From an uncultured delta proteobacterium (GTDB taxonomy: Bacteria; RBG-13-61-14; DRUE01): DNA of 8,865 bases. The notes beneath the pieces were generated by a model that had not been told where the DNA came from, ran no database searches, and saw nothing but the letters and a program-made list of their open reading frames with translations. The position numbers and the translations under genes are program-made. This document shows, piece by piece, positions 1-6,152 of this stretch (position 1 is its first letter; the number at the start of each line of letters is the position of its first letter). The DNA lies in assembly GCA_903930515.1 (NCBI GenBank), contig CAIYYW010000184.1, positions 1-8,865 on the forward strand, read 5' to 3'.

Positions 1-647
1 CGATCAAGTCTCTGCAAAACGGCCGGTTCCACCAGGTCCCGCTCATCACCGGCTCTAACCGAGACGAGGTCAAAGTTTTCACCGTCCATATTTACGGACT
101 CCGGCTCGCCCCGATCCCGCTCCTCCATTGGGTCCTCTCCAAAACCTTCGGCGATAAAACCGCCCGCGAGTTGGAGCGCCTGTATCCCTATCGTAAATAC
201 CGACGCCCCGCGGACGCGGCGATTGACGCGCTCGGCGATGTCTCGCTCGCCTGCAAATGCTATGACGCGGCCGAAGCCGTGTCCGCTTACCAGCCCGTCT
301 ATTACTACCGCCTGGATTATGACCGCCACCAGGCCCCGCATATGTTCGGCGCCGGACACGCGCTGGAAATCCCGTTCATTTTTGATACCTTTGACCAGCC
401 CGATTTCAACCGCTATTTCAACCGGCATTACACCCGACTGGCTCAGCCTTTAACCTCCCAGATTATGTCCTACTGGGCCAATTTCGCCCGGACCGGAAAC
501 CCCAACGGCCCCGGCCTGACCGAATGGCCCGCCTATGATACTGCGCGCCGGATGCGGATCTATTTTGACCTGCCCCTGCAAGTAAAAGCCACCGACAATG
601 TTGAAAAGTGCGAGTTCTCCAAAGTGCAGGGGATAAAGTTGAAATGA
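1..647 (+). CDS. Type B carboxylesterase, C-terminal part (5' end outside the window)
   Basis: This is the C-terminal part of an alpha/beta-hydrolase of the type B carboxylesterase family, which hydrolyses carboxylic esters with a Ser-Glu-His triad. The frame is open from base 3 to the TGA at 645-647 with no start before it, so the gene continues to the left. Visible family signatures are PLITGSNRDEV, where the Glu at 66-68 is the expected catalytic acid, and MFGAGHALEIPFIF, where the His at 357-359 is the expected catalytic base. The closing YWANFARTGNPNGPG...WPAY is also typical of the family. The nucleophile elbow (GxSxG) would lie upstream and cannot be checked. The gene converges on the glycosidase at 788-2863. 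Family assignment is firm. Substrate is unknown; polyketide, feruloyl or xenobiotic esters are all possible. Confidence 0.92.
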   Translation, partial: IKSLQNGRFHQVPLITGSNRDEVKVFTVHIYGLRLAPIPLLHWVLSKTFGDKTARELERLYPYRKYRRPADAAIDALGDVSLACKCYDAAEAVSAYQPVYYYRLDYDRHQAPHMFGAGHALEIPFIFDTFDQPDFNRYFNRHYTRLAQPLTSQIMSYWANFARTGNPNGPGLTEWPAYDTARRMRIYFDLPLQVKATDNVEKCEFSKVQGIKLK

Positions 648-740
648 TCCGGATGAGGATATTGGAACCTTTTCTGAGCGGCAATCCAAGACCATCTTCG
701 CGTCAATTTATGGTAAAGCAAGGCATCTGGCGCGAGTCAA

Positions 741-769
741 AAATAAAAACGCCCGTTTTTTGGAAACGG
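741..769 (-). terminator. Predicted rho-independent terminator of the GH3 gene
   Basis: On the minus strand, just past the glycosidase stop codon, there is a hairpin with 6-bp arms CCGTTT/AAACGG (plus-strand arms 753-758 and 764-769). It is followed by GCGTTTTTATTTTT, a T-rich run. An outer inverted repeat AGTCAA/TTGACT (735-740 and 770-775) encloses it. The T-run lies only on the minus-strand side, so I read it as ending the glycosidase transcript. The outer stem may also slow transcription coming from the esterase side. The rest of 648-787 shows no gene. Confidence 0.6.
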
Positions 770-787
770 TTGACTTCGGGAGCCTGC

Positions 788-2863
788 TTAAACCACCTTG
801 AAGCTGTCGCTTAAAAGCGATTCCTTTTTGGAGGATGGTCCGACATAAACCAGGTATTCCATCTCTTCCACAATCCATTTGCCGGAACCGTCATCGTAAT
901 ACGCCAGTTTCTCAACCGGAACCTCAAATTGCGCCGTCCCGGTCTCGCCGGGCTTGAGATAGACTTTGGCAAAGGCCTTCAGGTCTTTCACCGGCCTCTC
1001 AACCTTGGATCCCTGGTAGCCGAGATATAGCTGGGCGATCTCCTCGCCGGGCCGGGCGCCAATGTTGGTGATGTCCACCTGGGCAATAATTTTCCCGGTC
1101 TTGCCGATCTTTTTCCCGCTCAGCTTTAGGTTCGCATATTTGTATTGGGTATATGCCAGTCCGAATCCGAAGGGGAATGCCGGCTCCAGTCCCTGCCGGT
1201 CAAAATATCGGTATCCGTGGTAATAGCCGTATTCCACCACTTTGGAGACATTGTCAAAGGGGTAAAGCTGGTCCTCGGATTTGGGGAAAACCATCGGGAG
1301 CTTGCCGCTGGGATTGATGTCCCCGAACAGGACATCCGCAATGGCGTTTCCGCCCTCCATCCCCGGATACCAGGCCATCATAATCGCGGCCGGCCGGTCC
1401 CGCCATCTCTCCATGGTAATCGCTCCTCCCCCCTCCAGCACCACTATGCAGCGCGGGTTGGCCTCGGCCATTGCCAGGATCAAATCTTCCTCCTTCGGCG
1501 CCAAGCCCAGCCCCAACCGGTCATGCCCCTCTCCCTCGTCCAAACGGGTGATGCCGGTGATCACCACCGCGGCGTCGGCCTGTTTCGCGGCCTGCCGGGC
1601 GGCTTCCAAGTCCAGGCCGTTATGGTGGATGATCTTGATTTCGCTCCCGGCTGCCCGGGTGATTCCCTGCAAGGGCGTGATCGCGTATGGGGGCGTCACC
1701 CAGGTGGACCCGGTGTCTCCCAGGTTAAGCTTGTCGGCCAGATCGCCGATCACGGCGATCGTTTTGATTTCAGCTCGTTCCAGGGGCAGGGCCTGGTTTT
1801 CGTTCTTGAGCAGGACAATCGCCTTCTGCTCCACTTCGCGGGAAAGCGCCGCGTGCTTTGTCCCTCCCACTTTGGAAAGGTCGTAATCCTTCCGGCTCTC
1901 CAAGGGCAAAAAGCGCAACTGCTCCCTGACCTGACGGCGCACCGCGTCGTCAATGTTTTCCATCGGCACCTGTCCGGCCGCAACCGCCAGCTTGAGCTTG
2001 ATCCCGTATTGCCTCCTCCGGTCCATCTCCACATCGCACCCGGCATTGGCCGCGGGCACGGTCGCCTTGATCCCCCGTCCGAAATCCGAGATCACGAAGC
2101 CGGGGAAGGCCCATTCGCCCTTGAGGATTTCCTTGAGCAGATGCTTGCTGTGCCCGGCCTGCTCTCCGTTCAGGCTGTTGTATGCGTTCATAATGGAAGC
2201 CACTCCCGCGTTCACGCAGTCTTGGAAATGAGGGAGATAAATCTCGCGGAGGGTTCGCTCGTCCATCCGGATATCTACATAATGGCGGGACCGGTCAATG
2301 CTGTTTCCGGCGAAATGCTTGGCGCAGGCCATCATATGGTTCTGCGCGCCGATGATCACGGCGACTCCCATCCGGCCCAGATGATGCGGGTCTTCCCCGA
2401 AGGTCTCCTGCGACCTGCCCCAGCGCGGATGCCGAAGGACATTGATGCAGACCCCGGCGAAAAAGTTCGCGCCCCGGGCCCGTCCCTCGTAACCGATCGC
2501 CTCCCCCACCCGCTGCTCCAAAGCCGGGTCCCAACTCGCTCCCCTTGCAATCGCAGCCGGGAAGCAGGTGGACCCTTCAAAGCGGATCCCGCGCGAGCCG
2601 TCCGCGAACCTGATCCCGGGGATGCCCAGCCGGGGACAGCCCGGGGTCTCAACCGCTTGATATGGTCCGGGAATAGACGGAGCCAGGAAACCGAGTTTCC
2701 CGGCCATCATCGCGATCTTTTCGTCAAAAGTCATTTGCGACACCAGCTCCCGGGCTTTGGCGTCAAGCCGGTCAGAGCCGGCCGCGGCCGCGAACAATCT
2801 TTTGGGAAGCGCCCAGGCCGATGCCAGCATTCCGGAAACCGCGATAAATTTTCTCCTCTTCAA
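788..2863 (-). CDS. Glycoside hydrolase family 3 beta-glycosidase, exported (Tat-type signal)
   Basis: A 691-residue family 3 glycoside hydrolase, a retaining exo-acting beta-glycosidase (beta-glucosidase or beta-xylosidase type). Residues 1-29 form a signal peptide with twin arginines (KRRKFIAVSG) and a likely cleavage after the AAAA near residue 28, so it should be exported folded by the Tat route. The N-terminal barrel shows FADGSRGIR (D88), the RHPRWGRSQETFGEDP block (about 144-159), KHFAGNS (K182, H183) and VISDFG with the expected nucleophile D260. The second domain shows DEGEGHDR, whose E445 is the likely acid/base, and WYPGMEGGNAIADVLFGDINPSGKLP. A fibronectin III-like domain (about 600-690) ends the protein. 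Length is normal for the family without a PA14 insert. One deviation is SDF where most members have SDW. The linkage and sugar cleaved cannot be read from sequence. Confidence 0.95.
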   Translation of the reverse strand: MKRRKFIAVSGMLASAWALPKRLFAAAAGSDRLDAKARELVSQMTFDEKIAMMAGKLGFLAPSIPGPYQAVETPGCPRLGIPGIRFADGSRGIRFEGSTCFPAAIARGASWDPALEQRVGEAIGYEGRARGANFFAGVCINVLRHPRWGRSQETFGEDPHHLGRMGVAVIIGAQNHMMACAKHFAGNSIDRSRHYVDIRMDERTLREIYLPHFQDCVNAGVASIMNAYNSLNGEQAGHSKHLLKEILKGEWAFPGFVISDFGRGIKATVPAANAGCDVEMDRRRQYGIKLKLAVAAGQVPMENIDDAVRRQVREQLRFLPLESRKDYDLSKVGGTKHAALSREVEQKAIVLLKNENQALPLERAEIKTIAVIGDLADKLNLGDTGSTWVTPPYAITPLQGITRAAGSEIKIIHHNGLDLEAARQAAKQADAAVVITGITRLDEGEGHDRLGLGLAPKEEDLILAMAEANPRCIVVLEGGGAITMERWRDRPAAIMMAWYPGMEGGNAIADVLFGDINPSGKLPMVFPKSEDQLYPFDNVSKVVEYGYYHGYRYFDRQGLEPAFPFGFGLAYTQYKYANLKLSGKKIGKTGKIIAQVDITNIGARPGEEIAQLYLGYQGSKVERPVKDLKAFAKVYLKPGETGTAQFEVPVEKLAYYDDGSGKWIVEEMEYLVYVGPSSKKESLLSDSFKVV

Positions 2864-2875
2864 TTACTTCCTCCC
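2861..2875 (-). promoter_or_regulatory. Ribosome binding site and TTG start of the GH3 gene
   Basis: On the minus strand the start region reads GGGAGGAAGTAATTG. The GGAGG (plus-strand 2870-2874) stands 6 nt before a TTG codon. An in-frame TAA directly precedes this TTG, so no longer start is possible. The next ATG (residue 12) would cut off the twin-arginine motif. TTG is therefore the supported start. Confidence 0.8.
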
Positions 2876-2900
2876 GGCAAAAACGGTAATTCTTGAAATA

Positions 2901-2929
2901 ATTCTAAATTAGGCGCTTCTCAATGTAAA
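2901..2929 (-). promoter_or_regulatory. Predicted sigma70-type promoter of the GH3 gene
   Basis: On the minus strand TTTACA (plus 2924-2929) is followed after 17 nt by TAGAAT (plus 2901-2906). Both hexamers are one mismatch from consensus and the spacing is optimal. Transcription would start near 2894, giving a leader of about 30 nt that includes the GGAGG site. Confidence 0.6.
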
Positions 2930-2953
2930 GCGCGAAAGTCGGCAGAGGTTCGC

Positions 2954-2983
2954 TTGACATCAGGCAGGGGGTTAACCTATCTT
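2954..2983 (+). promoter_or_regulatory. Predicted sigma70-type promoter of the membrane transporter gene
   Basis: A perfect -35 TTGACA at 2954-2959 is followed after 18 nt by TATCTT (2978-2983), a fair -10. The start would fall near 2990, about 25 nt before the ATG at 3015. It lies back to back with the glycosidase promoter in the 151-nt divergent gap, so a shared regulator could act on both. I see no clear operator between them. Confidence 0.5.
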
Positions 2984-3014
2984 GTGAGAAATATTTCAGG
3001 CGCGAGAGGATAAA

Positions 3015-3866
3015 ATGGAACTGGATCACAGATTGATTTTGGGATTGGCCGCGGGGATCACCGCCTCGGTTCTGCTCAATGTGGGCAAGGGCGTGCAGAA
3101 GCAGAAGGTGGAGGTGTTGAAAAAGGGATGGCAAATGTTCGCCCCGATTCATCGCCGGAATTTTTTGATCTGGCTGGTCGGGATCTCTATGACCGTCGCG
3201 GCCTCGGTCTTCTATTCGCTGTCCCTGAAATTAACCGACAAGTCCTCCCTGGTCGCCTCCCTCAACGGCGTCGGCCTGATCGGGTTGGTGCTCTATGCCT
3301 GGCTGGTCTTGAAGGAACGGGTGGGGGCGCGCGAGGTTTTCAGTTCTTTATTGATTATTGCCGGGACCGGGACGATCAGCTATTTCAATCAGCCGCTTTC
3401 GGCCGCCCAGCATTATCAACTGGCCAATTTTATCTATACCGGATCAGCCCTGCTGATTTTTTTCGCCGCCATCGCCGTCGCCGGTCTCAAGTTCCCCAAA
3501 TTTTACGGCTTCAGTTTCGGCCTGATCGCCGGAAGCCTGATCGGGCTGGCGATGATCCTGGGAGATATGGCCCTGGTCAAGAGCCAGGGAAATTTTTTCG
3601 GCCAGTTCAAAAATGTCTATCTCTATCTGGCGATGTTGAGCGCGACCTCCGCCCTGATCCTGACCCAGGTGGCCTTTTTAAAAGGAACCGCCATGCTGGT
3701 GGTCCCGACCATCAACTCCTTCATCATCCTCACCCCCCTGCTCGCGGAATATTTCACCTTCGGCACCCGCCTGGACGCGATCCAATACCTCGGGGTGGCC
3801 GTGATCGTGACCGGGGTGATCATCCTCACCACCAGCCCCAGACAGTCCTTCCAAGCCGCGAAGTGA
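3015..3866 (+). CDS. DMT-superfamily membrane transporter (NIPA/EamA-like)
   Basis: A 283-residue inner-membrane protein with about nine hydrophobic segments (roughly residues 8-23, 51-70, 79-98, 107-123, 137-157, 163-184, 200-220, 226-247, 257-273). There is no signal peptide beyond the first segment and no ATPase motif. The internal two-fold look, with a short LVLKERVG loop after the third segment and a similar loop near the end, fits the drug/metabolite transporter superfamily. The opening, in which LNVGKGVQK follows the first segment, resembles NIPA-type proteins, some of which move Mg2+. EamA-type exporters are the alternative. GAGAGG (3004-3009) lies 5 nt before the ATG. Its neighbours do not reveal a substrate. 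The superfamily call is good; the subfamily call is tentative. Confidence 0.8.
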   Translation: MELDHRLILGLAAGITASVLLNVGKGVQKQKVEVLKKGWQMFAPIHRRNFLIWLVGISMTVAASVFYSLSLKLTDKSSLVASLNGVGLIGLVLYAWLVLKERVGAREVFSSLLIIAGTGTISYFNQPLSAAQHYQLANFIYTGSALLIFFAAIAVAGLKFPKFYGFSFGLIAGSLIGLAMILGDMALVKSQGNFFGQFKNVYLYLAMLSATSALILTQVAFLKGTAMLVVPTINSFIILTPLLAEYFTFGTRLDAIQYLGVAVIVTGVIILTTSPRQSFQAAK

Positions 3867-3946
3867 CGGCGAGTTCCGGAAGAGCCACGGCTGAACGCAA
3901 GACCCGCTTGAATTTTGCCGCCCCGGTTGCGCCGATAAAAAGCGGC

Positions 3947-3974
3947 TTGACTTTTCTTATTTCACCGTTATAAT
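3947..3974 (+). promoter_or_regulatory. Predicted promoter of the AbiE-like operon
   Basis: TTGACT (3947-3952) is followed after 16 nt by a perfect TATAAT (3969-3974). The expected transcript start is near 3981, only about six bases before the ATG at 3987. There is no Shine-Dalgarno sequence in front of that ATG, so the first gene would be translated from a nearly leaderless mRNA. The gap 3867-3986 holds no gene. Confidence 0.65.
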
Positions 3975-3980
3975 AAATTA

Positions 3981-3992
3981 CAGCAAATGCTG
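3981..3992. promoter_or_regulatory. Possible operator: dyad over the AbiE-like operon start
   Basis: CAGCAAATGCTG is a perfect inverted repeat (5-bp arms, AA centre) that contains the ATG of the first gene and sits on the predicted transcript start. AbiEi-type antitoxins are known to repress their own operon by binding inverted repeats in its promoter with their winged-helix domain, so this dyad is a natural candidate. It is short and could arise by chance. Confidence 0.35.
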
Positions 3993-5069
3993 AAAATAGA
4001 CAATCTAGTGAAAAATGGAACTGCTCCAGGCGAACCGGGGTTATGGAAGCGGGCGGAGCAGGCGCTCCGGAATTGCCTGAGCGAGGTGCCATTTCTTAAA
4101 ATCAAGCAGGTGAAGAAGGGGGGCGGGGATAAAATCTTCCGTCCGGATTTGATCATAAAGACCAATGAAAAGACCCTGGTGGTTGAGGTTAAGGATAATG
4201 GCCAACCCCGTTTTGTGCGCGAGGCCGCGAATCAGCTTTATCGGCATCGGAATCTTTATCCAGGCGCGTATCCGATCCTGATCGCTCCCTACCTGAGCCC
4301 GGACTCCGCGCGGATTTTGGAACAGGAAGGGATCGGGTATGTGGATTTATCGGGTAATTGCCGGCTGAGTTTTGGCAAGGTTTATATCCATCAGGAAGGC
4401 AATGCTAATCAATTCGCCAGGAAAAGGTATTTGCGCTCGCTGTATTCTCCCCGGGCGAGCCGGGTGTTTCGGGCGCTGCTGGAGAACCCGAAAAGAATCT
4501 GGAGGCTGGAGGCCCTTGCCGGGGAAGCGGTGGTCAGTCTCGGGCAGGTTTATAATGTCAAGAAACTTTTGTTGGACCGGGAATGGATCAGTTTTTCCAG
4601 GGAGGGACTGAGAATGACTGCGCCGGAGAGGTTGCTTGAGGAATGGTCGGATAATTATGATTTGGAAAAAAGTCCCCGGTTTGATTTCTATTCCCTGCTC
4701 AGCCCGAAAGAGATAGAATTCAAGCTGTCGGATTATTGTCTCCGGAAGAAAATTCCTTTTGCCCTGACCGGCTTTTCCGCGGCAGATCGTTATGCGCCTT
4801 ATGTCAATTACCTGAGAGTGATGGCTTATGCGCAAGCCGACCTGGACCAGTTGGCAAGAGACCTGGAGTTCAAAAGGGTTCCGAGCGGGTCTAATCTCAG
4901 CCTGTTCCGGCCTTACGATCAAGGATTATTATATCACGCCAAAGAAATCCAGGGCGCGCGAGTGGTTTCCGCCTTGCAGGCTTACCTGGATTTAATCGGC
5001 TTCGGCGAGCGGGGCAAGGAATCCGCGGAATTTTTATTCCAGGAGGTGATTAAACCCGGATGGCAATAG
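3987..5069 (+). CDS. AbiEi-type antitoxin/regulator with N-terminal PD-(D/E)xK nuclease-like domain
   Basis: A 360-residue protein that appears to have three parts. Residues about 15-135 resemble a restriction-endonuclease-like fold: helix LWKRAEQAL, then P53-D54, then E67-V68-K69, the PD-(x12)-ExK pattern, followed by a helix with Q83. Residues about 155-215 look like a winged helix (RVFRALLENPKRIWRLEALA onward). The C-terminus ends AYLDLIGFGERGKESAEFL, typical of AbiEi family 2 antitoxins of type IV systems. Known AbiEi proteins repress their own operon and offset the AbiEii toxin without a stable complex. The nuclease-like motif looks intact, so DNA cleavage, or use of the fold only for binding, are both possible. 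The gene overlaps the next gene by 10 nt. No Shine-Dalgarno precedes the ATG; a GTG at 4008 is an alternative start. Confidence 0.75.
   Translation: MLKIDNLVKNGTAPGEPGLWKRAEQALRNCLSEVPFLKIKQVKKGGGDKIFRPDLIIKTNEKTLVVEVKDNGQPRFVREAANQLYRHRNLYPGAYPILIAPYLSPDSARILEQEGIGYVDLSGNCRLSFGKVYIHQEGNANQFARKRYLRSLYSPRASRVFRALLENPKRIWRLEALAGEAVVSLGQVYNVKKLLLDREWISFSREGLRMTAPERLLEEWSDNYDLEKSPRFDFYSLLSPKEIEFKLSDYCLRKKIPFALTGFSAADRYAPYVNYLRVMAYAQADLDQLARDLEFKRVPSGSNLSLFRPYDQGLLYHAKEIQGARVVSALQAYLDLIGFGERGKESAEFLFQEVIKPGWQ
5041..5049 (+). promoter_or_regulatory. Strong Shine-Dalgarno of the nucleotidyltransferase gene, inside the upstream gene
   Basis: AGGAGGTGA matches the 16S rRNA 3' end at every base and lies within the last codons of the upstream gene. 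The spacer from AGGAGG to the ATG at 5060 is 13 nt, longer than usual. An in-frame TAA at 5051-5053 rules out an earlier start. This site gives the second gene strong initiation of its own, in contrast to the first gene, which has none. Confidence 0.7.
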
Positions 5070-5890
5070 CAGAATACCACCCCGATCAGGTTGAGGCGGT
5101 GAAATCGGTAATTCTGGAATTAGCGCAACTGCTCAATAATTACCAGGACGACATCGTATTGGTGGGAGGGATGGTTCCGGGGTTACTGCTTAAAAATTCC
5201 CCGCAAAAACACATCGGCACAATTGATGTTGACCTCGCGCTCAACCACCGAAAAATTTCCTCCCGGAGAGAGCAGGATCTCAAACATTTGCTTCTGGAAA
5301 ATAATTATACCCCTGATCCTGAACGCCCCTTCCGGTTTTATCGCCGGGTTACCATCGGCGAAAGGGAGTTCAAGGTTGGGATTGATTTCTTGGCCGGAGA
5401 ATATGGAGGCACCCCCCGGGAGGATTTGGATCAGAATATTATTGGCTTGAAAGCCCGCAAAATAGAAGGACTGGATCTGGTTTTTAATAACCCGGAAAAA
5501 GTTTGGTTGAATTTCCCGTCCGGTTCCGCTCAGCCGACCGGGATAAATATCAATGTCGTTAATATCCCTCTTTTCCTGGTTCTCAAAGGTCTGGCGATGG
5601 ATCAACGAAATAACGAAAAAGACGCTTACGATCTTTATTATTGCCTTAAGAATTTCCCGGGGGGAATATCCGCTTTGGCCGGTGAGTTCAGAAAAAAGTT
5701 GGACCTCAACCATCCATCAATTATCAAAGCGGTCCAGGCAATTAAAAGAAACTTTTATTCCCCTCAGGCAAATGGTCCGATCTGGATTGCGCAAGTTTTA
5801 AAGGAAAAGGAACGGGAGACGATGGACTTTCTCAGGCGTGACTCTTTTGAAATAGTCAGCCGCTTTATAGAAATGATCGGAATAACATAA
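5060..5890 (+). CDS. AbiEii-type nucleotidyltransferase (putative toxin)
   Basis: A 276-residue protein of the DNA polymerase beta-like nucleotidyltransferase fold, AbiEii/AbiGii toxin type. It shows LVGGMVPGLLL (G36, G37), then TIDVD with the metal-binding pair D56 and D58, a third acidic residue D109 in VGIDFL, K176 in VLKGLAM, and KDAYDLYYCLKN (K187, D188, D191), which corresponds to the family's late KDxxD motif. All catalytic positions I can recognise are present, so it should be active. Related toxins block growth; some (MenT) add nucleotides to tRNA acceptor ends. Its partner is the upstream gene, with which it overlaps by 10 nt. Base composition is A+T-richer than the flanks. A non-toxin nucleotidyltransferase role is possible, but the pairing argues for TA or phage defence. 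Confidence 0.82.
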   Translation: MAIAEYHPDQVEAVKSVILELAQLLNNYQDDIVLVGGMVPGLLLKNSPQKHIGTIDVDLALNHRKISSRREQDLKHLLLENNYTPDPERPFRFYRRVTIGEREFKVGIDFLAGEYGGTPREDLDQNIIGLKARKIEGLDLVFNNPEKVWLNFPSGSAQPTGININVVNIPLFLVLKGLAMDQRNNEKDAYDLYYCLKNFPGGISALAGEFRKKLDLNHPSIIKAVQAIKRNFYSPQANGPIWIAQVLKEKERETMDFLRRDSFEIVSRFIEMIGIT

Positions 5891-6019
5891 AATCATTGGA
5901 AGGAAAGTTGTCTTGCCTGTTTGATTTATATTAAAGAGGCGCTCGGTGAAAATCCCCAAAAGCCATAAGGCGCTTTTGATTTCGGCCGCCCGGTCTCCGA
6001 ACGGTTGTTCCAGACCCGG

Positions 6020-6077
6020 GAACCGTTGCCGGCCGGCCCGGCCGTGATCTTGCAAAAGTGACCCGGCCGGTTCTTTT
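6020..6077 (+). terminator. Possible terminator or structured element after the AbiE-like operon
   Basis: GAACCG (6020-6025) pairs with CGGTTC (6068-6073). After a TT bulge, GCCGG (6028-6032) pairs with CCGGC (6063-6067), and TTTT (6074-6077) follows. The 30-nt loop is itself rich in CCGG and can fold. It lies about 130 nt after the toxin stop codon, so it may end that transcript. A competing hairpin ACGGTT/AACCGT (6001-6006 and 6021-6026) shares bases with it. The rest of 5891-6080 shows no gene. Confidence 0.4.
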
Positions 6078-6079
6078 GA

Positions 6080-6092
6080 TCAAACGGTTTGA
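6080..6092. repeat. Palindrome overlapping the -35 of the tetR promoter
   Basis: TCAAACGGTTTGA is a perfect inverted repeat with 6-bp arms around a central G. It shares four bases with the -35 hexamer (6089-6094). Its sequence differs from the larger palindrome at 6120-6143, so it would be a site for a different regulator, or chance. Confidence 0.35.
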
Positions 6093-6117
6093 CAAAAGAC
6101 CGCCAACCCGCTACTAT
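6089..6117 (+). promoter_or_regulatory. Predicted sigma70-type promoter of the tetR-glycyl radical enzyme operon
   Basis: A perfect -35 TTGACA (6089-6094), a 17-nt spacer and TACTAT (6112-6117) as -10. Transcription would begin near 6124, inside the large palindrome at 6120-6143. That is the classical position for repression by steric block. Confidence 0.75.
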
Positions 6118-6119
6118 GA

Positions 6120-6143
6120 ATTTAACTGGGCGGCCAGTTAAAT
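6120..6143. promoter_or_regulatory. Likely TetR-family operator
   Basis: A perfect inverted repeat with 10-bp arms ATTTAACTGG and CCAGTTAAAT separated by GCGG. It covers the predicted transcription start and ends one base before the AAGGA ribosome site of the tetR gene. Length and symmetry suit a TetR-family dimer. The encoded repressor directly downstream is the obvious ligand, which would make the operon autorepressed. Confidence 0.75.
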
Positions 6144-6152
6144 AAGGAAGGG

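Noticed and set aside
1145-2896. A 583-codon open frame on the plus strand opposite the GH3 gene.
   Set aside because: It is antisense to a gene with complete family motifs; its product is rich in Pro, Arg, His and Gly with no recognisable domain, as expected for a shadow frame in G+C-rich DNA.
3904-3945. Inverted repeat CCGCTT (3904-3909) / AAGCGG (3940-3945) as a terminator of the transporter gene.
   Set aside because: The arms are only 6 bp, the loop is 30 nt, and the following bases are not a proper T-run.
3128-3973. A 281-codon open frame overlapping the transporter in another frame.
   Set aside because: The product is highly Arg/Pro-rich and not membrane-like, and it has no domain I recognise; the transporter frame has a promoter, ribosome site and coherent membrane segments.
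5958-5977. Small hairpin AAAAGCC/GG..CTTTT as a terminator of the AbiE-like operon.
   Set aside because: The stem is mostly A-T with a two-base bulge, so it is too weak to call; the G+C-rich structure at 6020-6077 is the better candidate.
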